Origin: Chryseobacterium sp.
GTDB lineage: Bacteria; Bacteroidota; Bacteroidia; Flavobacteriales; Weeksellaceae
Reading direction: 5' to 3'
NCBI GenBank assembly: GCA_003248755.1
Contig: QFQW01000011.1
Coordinates: 1-62,115, forward strand
Length of the DNA stretch: 62,115 nucleotides
Part shown: positions 17,529 through 25,807 of the stretch, one piece after another
Layout: the number at the start of each line of letters is the position of its first letter
Numbering within the stretch: position 1 is the first letter of the stretch
Program-made: the position numbers and the translations under genes
Notes under the pieces: model-generated
Databases searched by the model: none
Told to the model about the DNA's origin: nothing
Seen by the model: the letters and a program-made list of their open reading frames with translations, nothing else

Positions 17529-17560
17529 AGATTTATTTTAAAAGAAATAATTGAAAAATA

Positions 17561-17658
17561 AACCATATAGTCACATAGTTTTGTTGAAATTTTAAGGATG
17601 AATAGATTTGTTTCTATGTTTCCTTTTCATAATAATTTTTCTATGTATCTATGTGGTT
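17561..17658. repeat. Inverted repeat between isoaspartyl peptidase and cyanophycinase
   Basis: AACCATATAGTCACATAG at 17561-17578 is an imperfect inverted copy of CTATGTATCTATGTGGTT at 17641-17658, enclosing 62 nt. It looks like a dispersed intergenic repeat; no gene is visible. Confidence 0.5.
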
Positions 17659-17669
17659 AAAAGTTTTCG

Positions 17670-18563
17670 TTATTCAGAACTTACCTGTGGAATCGGGTTG
17701 TACTGAGAATTGACAATCGTCATTTCTCTGGTTTTCAAATCGAAAGTGTCATTCATAGAAAGTACATCTACAATTAGGTTTTTGATAGAAATCGGCTGAC
17801 CTAATTCTACATTCGTCAAGTTTGTATCTTTGATTTGAAGTCCATCAACGATGATTACCAGTCCGGAACCAATTGCTGTCATTGTATTATCTTCAATGAA
17901 TAAACCCGTATCTTCACCAAGACCAATCCCCAAAGTTCTCGGATTATTGACAACGGCCTGAAACAATCTTCCAATTCTTCCTCTTTGTACAAAATGTGTA
18001 TCTATGATTACATTCTCTATGAATCCAAGACCTTGCGTCGTTTTGATTTCGCCTTTCAAAAGTGCTTCCGAACTGGAACCCTGATAAATCATATTTTCCG
18101 ATGCAGCAGCAGCTCCGGCAGAAGTCCCCGCGTAGATAAAATCTTCGGTTTGATATTTAGTTAAAATCGCATCGTGGAATCTTGTTCCTCCAAGAATCGA
18201 GGTCAGACGAAGCTGGTCGCCACCTGTGAACATAACAACATCCGCAGCGTTGGCTCTTGCAACAATAGCATCGCTATTGGCTTGCTCACGATTCTGAATG
18301 TCAAGAATGTTACAATTTTTTAAACCAAGATATTCGAAAGCCTTTTTATATTCAGGTCCCACGATGTCTGGGATTTGTGATGCGGTTGTAATGACCTCTA
18401 TGACAGAATTTTCCTTATGTTTTGATTCATCGATTATTTTTCTGAGGATTCCTCGTTCAAAAAAGTTGAGGTTTTTTTCAACATTTTGGTCAAAACTGGT
18501 CTCCGTAAAACTTCCTTTGTTTACGGCGCCTCCAATGATGACTAGTTTTCCTTTTGATTTCAT
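17670..18563 (-). CDS. cphB: Cyanophycinase
   Basis: This serine peptidase of family S51 cuts cyanophycin (multi-L-arginyl-poly-aspartate) into beta-Asp-Arg dipeptides. The 297-residue length fits. GKLVIIGGAVNKGSF is the family N-terminus, FTGGDQLRL lies at 112-120, and the nucleophile elbow GTSAG (146-150) places Ser148. IDTHFVQRGRIGRL supplies the conserved His-containing segment. No signal peptide is seen, so this is the intracellular form. Its promoter diverges from that of cphA, and the isoaspartyl peptidase gene is downstream. Confidence 0.95.
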   Translation of the reverse strand: MKSKGKLVIIGGAVNKGSFTETSFDQNVEKNLNFFERGILRKIIDESKHKENSVIEVITTASQIPDIVGPEYKKAFEYLGLKNCNILDIQNREQANSDAIVARANAADVVMFTGGDQLRLTSILGGTRFHDAILTKYQTEDFIYAGTSAGAAAASENMIYQGSSSEALLKGEIKTTQGLGFIENVIIDTHFVQRGRIGRLFQAVVNNPRTLGIGLGEDTGLFIEDNTMTAIGSGLVIIVDGLQIKDTNLTNVELGQPISIKNLIVDVLSMNDTFDLKTREMTIVNSQYNPIPQVSSE

Positions 18564-18568
18564 ATTAA

Positions 18569-18576
18569 CAAAAATA
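18569..18576 (-). promoter_or_regulatory. Putative -7 box TATTTTTG for cphB
   Basis: An exact TAnnTTTG match on the minus strand, 5 nt before the cphB ATG. Confidence 0.5.
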
Positions 18577-18778
18577 ATAAATCATATCAGAATAAACCTC
18601 ATTTTTACAGGCTAAAAATTCCTTAAACAGATTTAAACTTTTAATTATTACAGACTTATTTCTATAAATTGATGTGGTTGGATTAACGATTTGTTAATTA
18701 TTTTAAATAATTGATAACAGATTTATTTTATATCAAAATAATTATTTAGGATTTTTTTTAATTTAAAAGCTTTTCCAT

Positions 18779-18786
18779 TATCTTTG
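18779..18786 (+). promoter_or_regulatory. Putative -7 box TATCTTTG for cphA
   Basis: An exact TAnnTTTG match 35 nt before the cphA ATG. The 258-bp cphB-cphA divergent region is otherwise AT-rich without an obvious operator. Confidence 0.55.
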
Positions 18787-18821
18787 ATAAAATAGAAATG
18801 TGACATAGAGAATAAATTGAT

Positions 18822-21449
18822 ATGAAAATAGAAAAAATACAAGTCCTGAGAGGTCCTAATATCTGGAGTATTACCAGAAAAAAACTCATTCAGATGAGAC
18901 TCGATTTGGAGGAAACCGAACATTTTCCGACCAACAAAATTGAAGGATTCCGGGAAAGGATTGAACAGCTTTTACCATCATTGATTTCTCACAGATGTTC
19001 TGAAGGTGTAGAAGGCGGTTTTTTCAAACGCGTAGAAATGGGAACGTGGATGGGACACGTTATAGAGCATATTGCTTTGGAAATCCAGACTTTAGCAGGT
19101 ATGGATGTTGGATTTGGAAGAACAAGAGAAACCAAAACACCCGGCGTTTACAATGTAGTTTTCAATTATCTCGAAGAACGGGCAGGTGTTTTTGCGGCAG
19201 AAGAAGCGGTAAAAATTGCCCAATGTTTGATGGATGGAACTGATTATGATATCAATGATTGTATTCATAACCTCAAAGAAATCCGAGAAAGAGAAAGACT
19301 CGGACCTTCTACAGGAAGTATTGTGGAAGAAGCGGCTTCCAGAAGGATTCCTTGGATTAGATTAGGGAAAAACTCGCTGGTCCAGTTGGGTTATGGAATT
19401 AATCAGCAAAGATTTCAGGCAACTATTACAGGAAATACAAGCAGTATTGCCGTTGATATCGCCTGCAACAAAGAGCTCACCAAAAAAATGCTGGAAGATG
19501 CCGCAATTCCTGTTCCGTCCGGAGGATTGGTTGTGGATGAAGAAGATTTGCAATATGTCATCAAGAAAATTGGTTATCCATTGGTTCTGAAACCTTTGGA
19601 TGGAAATCACGGTAAAGGTGCTTCTATCAATGTCAAGGATTATGAGACGGCGGTTATCGGCCTGGAACACGCTCAGAAATATTCCAGAAAAGTCATTGTA
19701 GAAAAATATATTACGGGTTTTGATTTCCGGGTTTTGGTCATCAATCACAAGATGGTTGCCGCAGCCAGAAGAGTTCCTGCTCACGTAGTCGGAGATGGTG
19801 AAATGAATATCCAGCAATTAATAGATAAAGAAAATCTTGACCCAAGAAGAGGTTACGGGCACGAAAATGTTTTGACGGAAATTGATGTTGATAAAGATAC
19901 CAACGAACTTCTTGAAAAATTGAATTATACTCTTGAAACGATTCCACAAAAAGGAGAAATCGTTTATTTAAAATCAACGGCAAATCTTTCAACTGGAGGA
20001 ACTTCGATTGATGTGACGGATATGATTCATCCGGAGAATATTCAGATGGCTGAACGAGTTTCCAGAATCATCGGATTGGATGTCTGCGGAATCGATATTA
20101 TGGCAGAAAATCTCACGCAGCCTCTTAAAGAAAGTGGTGGTGCAATTTTGGAAGTGAATGCAGCTCCGGGATTCAGAATGCACCTTGCACCTAGTGAAGG
20201 TCTGCCGAGAAACGTAGCAGCTCCGGTTGTTGATATGTTGTATCCCCAAGGAAAAGAATTCAGAATTCCAATCATTGCGGTGACAGGAACTAATGGAAAG
20301 ACGACGACAACAAGATTGTTGGCTCATATCGTTAAAAATAATGGAAAAAGAGTAGGATTTACAACATCGGACGGGATTTATATTCAAAATACCTTATTGG
20401 AAAAAGGGGATACGACAGGACCAATGTCTGCGGAATTTATCCTGAAAGATCCGACTGTCGAATTTGCTGTCTTGGAAACAGCAAGAGGAGGGATTCTGCG
20501 TTCAGGACTTGGTTTTGGAAGTTGTGATATTGGTGTTTTGACTAATATCAAGGAAGACCATTTGGGATTAAGTGATATACATAATCTTAAAGATTTGACC
20601 AGAGTTAAACGTGTCGTTTTAGATAGTGTCAAAAAAGATGGCTGGTGCATTTTGAATGCCGATGACGAGTATTCTATGAAATTAGCGGATGATTTGCGTC
20701 CAAAAGTGGCACTTTTTAGTTTGGATGAAAATAATCCTCACATCAAGAAGTTTGCGAAAGAAGGGAAAATTACCTGCGTTTATGAAGACGGTTTTGTTAC
20801 AATCAAGAAAGGAGAGTGGAAAATCAGAATAGAGCGTGTTAAGAATATTCCGATTACGATGGAAGGTAAAGCGAAATTTATGATTGCGAATGTTCTCGCA
20901 GCATCTCTCGCAGCATATGTTTACGGTTTCGAAATTCCGAATATTGCTTTGGCCTTAACAACGTTTATTCCAAGTTCACAGCTGACTCCGGGAAGACTGA
21001 ATATTTTCAATTTCAAAAACTTCAAAGTGATGATTGACTTTGCACACAACCCGGCAAGTTATGAGGCTATTGAAGATTATCTCAAAAATGTAGAATCAAA
21101 TAAAAAAATAGGAATCATTTCCGGTGTTGGCGACAGACGTGATAATGATATCCGAGAATGCGGTAAAATCGCTGCAAGAATGTTTGACCATATTATCATC
21201 AGAAATGAAAAACATCTGCGAGGAAGAACCGAAGATGAAATCAATGGATTGATTATAGAAGGAATCCAGAGTGTAGATAAAAGCGTGAGCTACGAGTGTA
21301 TCCCGAAGGAGATTGATGCTTTGAAACATGCGATGAGTTTGGCTGAGGAAGGAACCTTCATTACAGCCCTCAGTGATGTCATCAATAATGCGATTGAATT
21401 GGTTCAGGATTATCAGAACAAAGAATTGCAGGACGAAGGAAATTATTAA
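18822..21449 (+). CDS. cphA: Cyanophycin synthetase
   Basis: This 875-residue enzyme builds cyanophycin from aspartate and arginine with two ATP-dependent activities. Domains in order are an N-terminal CphA domain (about 1-160, MKIEKIQVLRGPNIWS), an ATP-grasp domain (about 200-470, with KPLDGNHGKGASINV and LEVNAAPGFRMHL) and a Mur-ligase-like domain (about 480-875) with the P-loop VTGTNGKTTTTRL near residue 490. The length matches cyanobacterial CphA1. It diverges from cphB and the peptidase, making a complete synthesis-and-use cassette for a nitrogen reserve. Confidence 0.96.
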   Translation: MKIEKIQVLRGPNIWSITRKKLIQMRLDLEETEHFPTNKIEGFRERIEQLLPSLISHRCSEGVEGGFFKRVEMGTWMGHVIEHIALEIQTLAGMDVGFGRTRETKTPGVYNVVFNYLEERAGVFAAEEAVKIAQCLMDGTDYDINDCIHNLKEIRERERLGPSTGSIVEEAASRRIPWIRLGKNSLVQLGYGINQQRFQATITGNTSSIAVDIACNKELTKKMLEDAAIPVPSGGLVVDEEDLQYVIKKIGYPLVLKPLDGNHGKGASINVKDYETAVIGLEHAQKYSRKVIVEKYITGFDFRVLVINHKMVAAARRVPAHVVGDGEMNIQQLIDKENLDPRRGYGHENVLTEIDVDKDTNELLEKLNYTLETIPQKGEIVYLKSTANLSTGGTSIDVTDMIHPENIQMAERVSRIIGLDVCGIDIMAENLTQPLKESGGAILEVNAAPGFRMHLAPSEGLPRNVAAPVVDMLYPQGKEFRIPIIAVTGTNGKTTTTRLLAHIVKNNGKRVGFTTSDGIYIQNTLLEKGDTTGPMSAEFILKDPTVEFAVLETARGGILRSGLGFGSCDIGVLTNIKEDHLGLSDIHNLKDLTRVKRVVLDSVKKDGWCILNADDEYSMKLADDLRPKVALFSLDENNPHIKKFAKEGKITCVYEDGFVTIKKGEWKIRIERVKNIPITMEGKAKFMIANVLAASLAAYVYGFEIPNIALALTTFIPSSQLTPGRLNIFNFKNFKVMIDFAHNPASYEAIEDYLKNVESNKKIGIISGVGDRRDNDIRECGKIAARMFDHIIIRNEKHLRGRTEDEINGLIIEGIQSVDKSVSYECIPKEIDALKHAMSLAEEGTFITALSDVINNAIELVQDYQNKELQDEGNY

Positions 21450-21469
21450 ACTTTAAATATGTTATTTGA

Positions 21470-21496
21470 AACCGCTCTATATTGAGCGGTTTTTTG
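21470..21496 (+). terminator. Rho-independent terminator after cphA
   Basis: Stem AACCGCTC / GAGCGGTT with loop TATATT, followed by T's. Confidence 0.88.
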
Positions 21497-21712
21497 ATTT
21501 AACATAATGGAGGAGAAAGAATGCTTAAATTGCATACTTTAAAACAGATTCAATGCAAAGCTTTAAAATATTAACTTCTAAGTTCATCCCTATTATTTTC
21601 GCAGAATTATAAAACATCTTCAACTGCGAAAGCCGGAAAAGAATTTCCAAAAATAGATGATGAAAGAAAAGCACAATTCAAAGTTTATTTCCCTGAAGCA
21701 AACTCAGTTATT

Positions 21713-22672
21713 TTGGATGGAGGAGATGGAATGCAAAACGTAAAATCTACCATAACCAAAGATAAAGATGGCTTTTGGAATGTTTCAACTTCACCTTTGG
21801 CAATAGGCTTTCATTATTATTGGTTCAATGTGGATGGAAAACGGACTAATGACCCAAATACTGAATTATATTTTGGATATGGACAACCCACAAGCGGAAT
21901 CGAAGTTCCTTCCGGTGAAGATTTCTTTTTTGAAAAAAATGTGAAGCACGGCAAAATAGTTGATGATAGTTTAAATTCAGAAATAACTAAAGGAAAAAGA
22001 AACTTCAAAGTTTATTTACCTCCAAATTATGGAACGAAGAAATTTCCGGTTTTATATGTCTATCACGGAACTGGCGAAGATATTACAGGTTGGGAAAAGC
22101 AAGGTTATATCAGAAATATTCTAGACAATCTTTTTGCAGAAGGAAAAGCAAAAGAAATGATTGTTGTAATGGATTATGGTGTGGCCTTAAATCCTGAACA
22201 AGAAAAACTACCCGACGATTATCCAAGAACGGTACTTTCAACAAAAAATCTTGAGAAAATTGTTGTGGATGAATTGATTCCTTACCTCGACAAAAATTAT
22301 AAAACAGACAGTAGAAAAGCCATTGCAGGACTTTCCCGCGGAAGTTATCAGGCGATGTTCATTGGAGCAGAATATCCGGAACTATTTTCAGCGATTGGTT
22401 CCTTCAGCCCGGTAATTTATGAAGGGACGGAAAGTCAGCCTTTCAAAGAACTTCCTATTGATAATCTTTTGAAATCGAAATCAAAACCTTTCTTTTTTAT
22501 GGGAATTGGAGAGAAAGAAGACCAGCGTTTCATCAATTATAATAATTTATTGAGCAATTATTTTACTCAAAACAAATATCCATTTATCCAATACAAATCT
22601 GATGGAACTTACCACGAATGGCTGACCTGGAGACGTTGTCTTTATGAGTTTGCCCAGAAGATTTTTAAATAA
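21713..22672 (+). CDS. Esterase-D/feruloyl-esterase-like hydrolase; N-terminus frameshifted
   Basis: This alpha/beta hydrolase of the IroE/Fes/feruloyl-esterase group has an N-terminal Ig-like (CBM48-type) segment (GFHYYWFNVDGKRTNDP). The Ser nucleophile is in AGLSRGSYQAM and the His is in GTYHEW near the C-terminus. Coordinates start at the first usable codon in frame, a TTG. The same frame is clearly coding back to 21575 (LLSSSLLFSQNYKTSS, a signal-peptide end), but no start codon lies there. An ATG at 21553 reads MQSFKILTS in another frame. One extra base around 21565-21574 would explain this. The gene is either broken or affected by a sequence error; the enzyme would be secreted. Confidence 0.7.
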   Translation: MDGGDGMQNVKSTITKDKDGFWNVSTSPLAIGFHYYWFNVDGKRTNDPNTELYFGYGQPTSGIEVPSGEDFFFEKNVKHGKIVDDSLNSEITKGKRNFKVYLPPNYGTKKFPVLYVYHGTGEDITGWEKQGYIRNILDNLFAEGKAKEMIVVMDYGVALNPEQEKLPDDYPRTVLSTKNLEKIVVDELIPYLDKNYKTDSRKAIAGLSRGSYQAMFIGAEYPELFSAIGSFSPVIYEGTESQPFKELPIDNLLKSKSKPFFFMGIGEKEDQRFINYNNLLSNYFTQNKYPFIQYKSDGTYHEWLTWRRCLYEFAQKIFK

Positions 22673-22719
22673 TAAATTGATGATAACAAAAGAGATTCGA
22701 CATTCTCTTATTCATTTGG

Positions 22720-22727
22720 TATATTTG
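22720..22727 (+). promoter_or_regulatory. Putative -7 box TATATTTG for the ClC gene
   Basis: An exact TAnnTTTG match 17 nt before the GTG start. Confidence 0.5.
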
Positions 22728-22744
22728 CATTCAAACTCACGGTT

Positions 22745-24589
22745 GTGAAAATTCGTAATAAAAAAAAATACCTCAGCTTTTTAAAATTCAAAAGAGACTT
22801 TCAGCAGTTCGGTCTGGAAAAAGCACGAAGTTATGAATTGATTCTGCATTGGCTCAATACACGTTTGAGCAGGAATCAATTTCTACTTTTGTCAGGTATT
22901 TTGGTGGGACTTACAGCTGGAATGGCAGGTGTGATTCTGAAAACTTTGGTTCATAATATCCATTATTTCATTACACATAAAGTTCATTTCGAATATCAAA
23001 TCCTATTCTACATTGTATTTCCATTTTTAGGAATTGTTTTGACGACTATCACGGTTCAGACTTTATTCAAAGGACAGGATAGGAAAGGAATTGGTGCTAT
23101 TTTGTATGAGATTGCTCAGAACTCGAGTGTCGTTTCTTCGGTTAAGATGTATTCCCAGATTATTCAGAGTGCTATTACTGTGGGGTTGGGAGGTTCTGCT
23201 GGTTTGGAAAGTCCAATTGCAGTAACCGGAGCAGCGATTGGTTCCAATTATGCGCAGACTTATAGGCTTAGTTACAAAGAAAGAACGTTATTGTTAGCAG
23301 CAGGTGCAACTGCGGGAATTGCTTCGGCTTTCAATGCGCCGATTGCAGGGATTATGTTTGCCTTCGAGATTCTACTGACCGGCGTTGTTTTTACCGATTT
23401 TATTCCATTGGTTGTGGCTGCGGTTTGTGGGAGTTTGCTGTCAAGGATATTACTGCAGGAAGATATTTTGTTTAGATTTTATACAAGAGAAGCTTTTGAT
23501 TATAAAAACATTCCATACTATCTCATTTTAGGAGTGGTAACAGGTTTATATGCGCGCTATTTTGTTATTATTTCTCAAAAAGTAGAGCATTTTATTCAGA
23601 AACTCAAGATGTCTCCACTCAGAAGAGCGATGTTTGGTGGAGCAGTTTTATCATTGTTATGTGTGTTATTTCCACCATTGTTTGGGGAAGGTTATGATAC
23701 GATTAAAGCTTTTACTAATGGCGATACGCTTGAGATTATCGAAAACAGCTTGTTCCGATATTTTGAAGTCAGAAGTTTGACGGTGATTGTTTTTCTTGTT
23801 CTTGTATTGGTTCTGAAAGCTTTTGCCACGCCGTTTACAATTTTCAGTGGTGGAAATGGCGGTAATTTTGCGCCGTCACTATTTGCGGGCGGAACAGCAG
23901 GTTTTTTGTTTGCAGTGGTTTGCCAGCAGATAGGATTTAAGGAAGTTCCTGTGACCAATCTTGTTTTAGTAGGAATGGCTGGTGCAATGAGCGGAATTCT
24001 CTATGCGCCATTGACAGCGATATTTCTGATTGCCGAATCCAGTTTTGGTTATGACTTATTTATACCGTTGATGATAGTTTCTGTAATTTCTTATCTGATG
24101 GCAAAACGCTTTTCCCCGATTTCTCCGGAACTGAAATCTCTGGCAGACCAAGGGAAAATTTTCACCAACAAACACGACAAAAACCTTTTGTTTTCTTTAC
24201 ATACTAAAGATTATATCGATTTCCAGTCTCAAACAATTAATGTGAATGCATCTATAACAGAGCTGTTCGATATGATAAAAAACGGGAATAAAAATACCTT
24301 TGCTGTTGTTGATGATATTGGTAAGCTCAAAGGGATTCTCAACCTTGATGATATCAGGCCTTATCTTTTTTCAACAGAAACGGATTCGCTTTCGATTGTT
24401 AAGATTATGAAAGCTCCGCCGGCGATTATCCATCCGGAAAACAAAGCTTTGGAGATACTTCAGATTTTTGATGATACAGGCTATTGGAATTTGCCGGTTG
24501 TAGATGAGAATAATAAATTCGTTGGTTTTATTTCAAAGTCAGCCATACTTATCGGCTACAGACAACTTCTGAAATTATATTCTGAATAA
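22745..24589 (+). CDS. ClC-family chloride channel/transporter with CBS domains
   Basis: This 614-residue membrane protein with a GTG start moves chloride or other anions. The membrane domain (about 45-450) carries GSAGLESP, matching the family GREGP motif, with Glu155 as the gating glutamate. NAPIAGIMFAFE (197-208) and GGNFAPSLFAGG (near 380) are the other signatures. Two CBS domains follow (about 480-614, VDDIGKLKGILNLDDIRPY and VDENNKFVGFISKSAIL). The central serine motif GSGIP is changed to GIGAI, and the position of the proton glutamate (E203 in E. coli ClC) is Ile209, so channel-like rather than antiport behaviour is possible. Confidence 0.92.
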   Translation: MKIRNKKKYLSFLKFKRDFQQFGLEKARSYELILHWLNTRLSRNQFLLLSGILVGLTAGMAGVILKTLVHNIHYFITHKVHFEYQILFYIVFPFLGIVLTTITVQTLFKGQDRKGIGAILYEIAQNSSVVSSVKMYSQIIQSAITVGLGGSAGLESPIAVTGAAIGSNYAQTYRLSYKERTLLLAAGATAGIASAFNAPIAGIMFAFEILLTGVVFTDFIPLVVAAVCGSLLSRILLQEDILFRFYTREAFDYKNIPYYLILGVVTGLYARYFVIISQKVEHFIQKLKMSPLRRAMFGGAVLSLLCVLFPPLFGEGYDTIKAFTNGDTLEIIENSLFRYFEVRSLTVIVFLVLVLVLKAFATPFTIFSGGNGGNFAPSLFAGGTAGFLFAVVCQQIGFKEVPVTNLVLVGMAGAMSGILYAPLTAIFLIAESSFGYDLFIPLMIVSVISYLMAKRFSPISPELKSLADQGKIFTNKHDKNLLFSLHTKDYIDFQSQTINVNASITELFDMIKNGNKNTFAVVDDIGKLKGILNLDDIRPYLFSTETDSLSIVKIMKAPPAIIHPENKALEILQIFDDTGYWNLPVVDENNKFVGFISKSAILIGYRQLLKLYSE

Positions 24590-24600
24590 TTAATAAAAAT

Positions 24601-24630
24601 AAAAGACCGCCTTTGGATAGACAGTCTTTT
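24601..24630. terminator. Possible bidirectional terminator after the ClC gene
   Basis: AAAAGAC / GTCTTTT, a 7-bp stem with a 16-nt loop, between converging genes. Weaker than the others in this window. Confidence 0.4.
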
Positions 24631-24648
24631 ATATCAATAGATTGATTA

Positions 24649-24840
24649 TTATTTCTCAGTCTTTCTGGTGTAATGTCTTATCAGAACACCCACAGCAAAT
24701 ATAAACGTCACAGCATAAAGCGCAGATAAAGCCTGCTTCTCAACTGTAAAGGTTTTGAAATCGATTTGCTTGTATAATGCCGCCCCTACAATGATTGTAA
24801 CAATCCACATTGTGAATACGGGCGCTTTCCCTTTTTCCAT
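24649..24840 (-). CDS. Small two-helix membrane protein
   Basis: This 63-residue protein has two hydrophobic segments, MWIVTIIVGAALY (about 11-23) and ALYAVTFIFAVGVLI (about 40-55), separated by a short charged loop and followed by a basic tail RHYTRKTEK. No family is recognised. It is read on the same strand as the phosphatase gene upstream, 62 nt away, and could share its transcript. It is plausibly a real gene because of the clean two-helix design and the following hairpin. Confidence 0.6.
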   Translation of the reverse strand: MEKGKAPVFTMWIVTIIVGAALYKQIDFKTFTVEKQALSALYAVTFIFAVGVLIRHYTRKTEK

Positions 24841-24902
24841 AGAATAATTTAGTTTTTGAATGAGTTGTCGTTGCTAAAATAAGGATTTGTTTCTTCGAAT
24901 TC

Positions 24903-25496
24903 TCAATGATTATTATGATGAATCCTTTTTTTATAATTAATGAGATATTGACCTTTTGAAGAATTCTTGGAAAAATTACCACTCAATTCCCATAGATAAC
25001 GGGCATTGGCTCTAGCATCTTCATTAGAGAAATTCTCGTATTCGATTCGGTAGATAGAACTGAATAAACGCGACCGTCCAACGCCGTGATGACAATGGAT
25101 GAGGACAGGATAATTTTTTGGATTATCCATAATCTTGAGAAACTTATCAACCGTACTGTCTTCTGGAATTTGGTCAGTTGGCAGATTAAAATAGTTGACG
25201 CCCGATATTTTGTTGATGGCATTTTCTTCTACACCTACTTCTTTTTTGGTTTCAGGATTCAGTTCGGTTTGTTCTTCTCCATCTCGCAGGTCGATGACTG
25301 TTTTTATTTTGTGGTTATTTAAAAATTCAGGAAGTTTATCAGGCGGGACTGTTCCGGAATTATAAACCTTATTTTCAGAAATCGTTACCAGATTGTAACG
25401 GACTTTTTTCTGATAATAGACAAATGTGCCTATCAAAATGATGATAAGTGAAATTAGAATTATAAAACCTTTGGTTGCCTTGTTTTTGAAATTCAT
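24903..25496 (-). CDS. Membrane-anchored protein tyrosine/dual-specificity phosphatase
   Basis: This 197-residue protein has one N-terminal transmembrane helix (residues 9-28, GFIILISLIIILIGTFVYY) and a phosphatase domain facing either side. The signature HCHHGVGRSR matches HCx5R, with Cys135 the nucleophile and Arg141 binding phosphate; an Asp in LPTDQIPED may be the general acid. The early VIDLRDGEEQTE region is typical of DSP-like phosphatases in bacteria. Substrate is unknown: phosphoprotein, phosphoinositide and undecaprenyl pyrophosphate are all possible. Confidence 0.82.
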   Translation of the reverse strand: MNFKNKATKGFIILISLIIILIGTFVYYQKKVRYNLVTISENKVYNSGTVPPDKLPEFLNNHKIKTVIDLRDGEEQTELNPETKKEVGVEENAINKISGVNYFNLPTDQIPEDSTVDKFLKIMDNPKNYPVLIHCHHGVGRSRLFSSIYRIEYENFSNEDARANARYLWELSGNFSKNSSKGQYLINYKKRIHHNNH

Positions 25497-25807
25497 AGAG
25501 GTCAGTTTTTGTTCTTGCTAAACTACAATCTTTTTTTATTGCAAAAGAATTTATAATTAAACTGCGTAATTTGAATTTGCATTCGATAAGGTATTTTTGT
25601 TATTTAATTTATTAATCGTCTGATAATGATGATGTTAAATTGCGCTTAAGTTTCTTTTTAATATAGAGATAATAATAGGTCTTTATAAATTTAAAATAGA
25701 GATGTTATTTTCTGAGTTCTGGATCATTTATTTAAGACTAAATTAAAGATTATTTTTTTACAGATTCATATAGCAAGATTATTTTGGGTGCTTAAAAAGT
25801 AATCTAA
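25497..25807. other. Divergent intergenic region, 311 bp
   Basis: This AT-rich gap separates the phosphatase from the large secreted phosphoesterase. No convincing gene, RNA or hairpin is seen. It must hold both promoters, but no exact TAnnTTTG box is present near either start. Confidence 0.5.

Noticed and set aside
19362..19817. 151-codon minus-strand frame inside cphA
   Set aside because: It is antisense to the ATP-grasp domain of cyanophycin synthetase.
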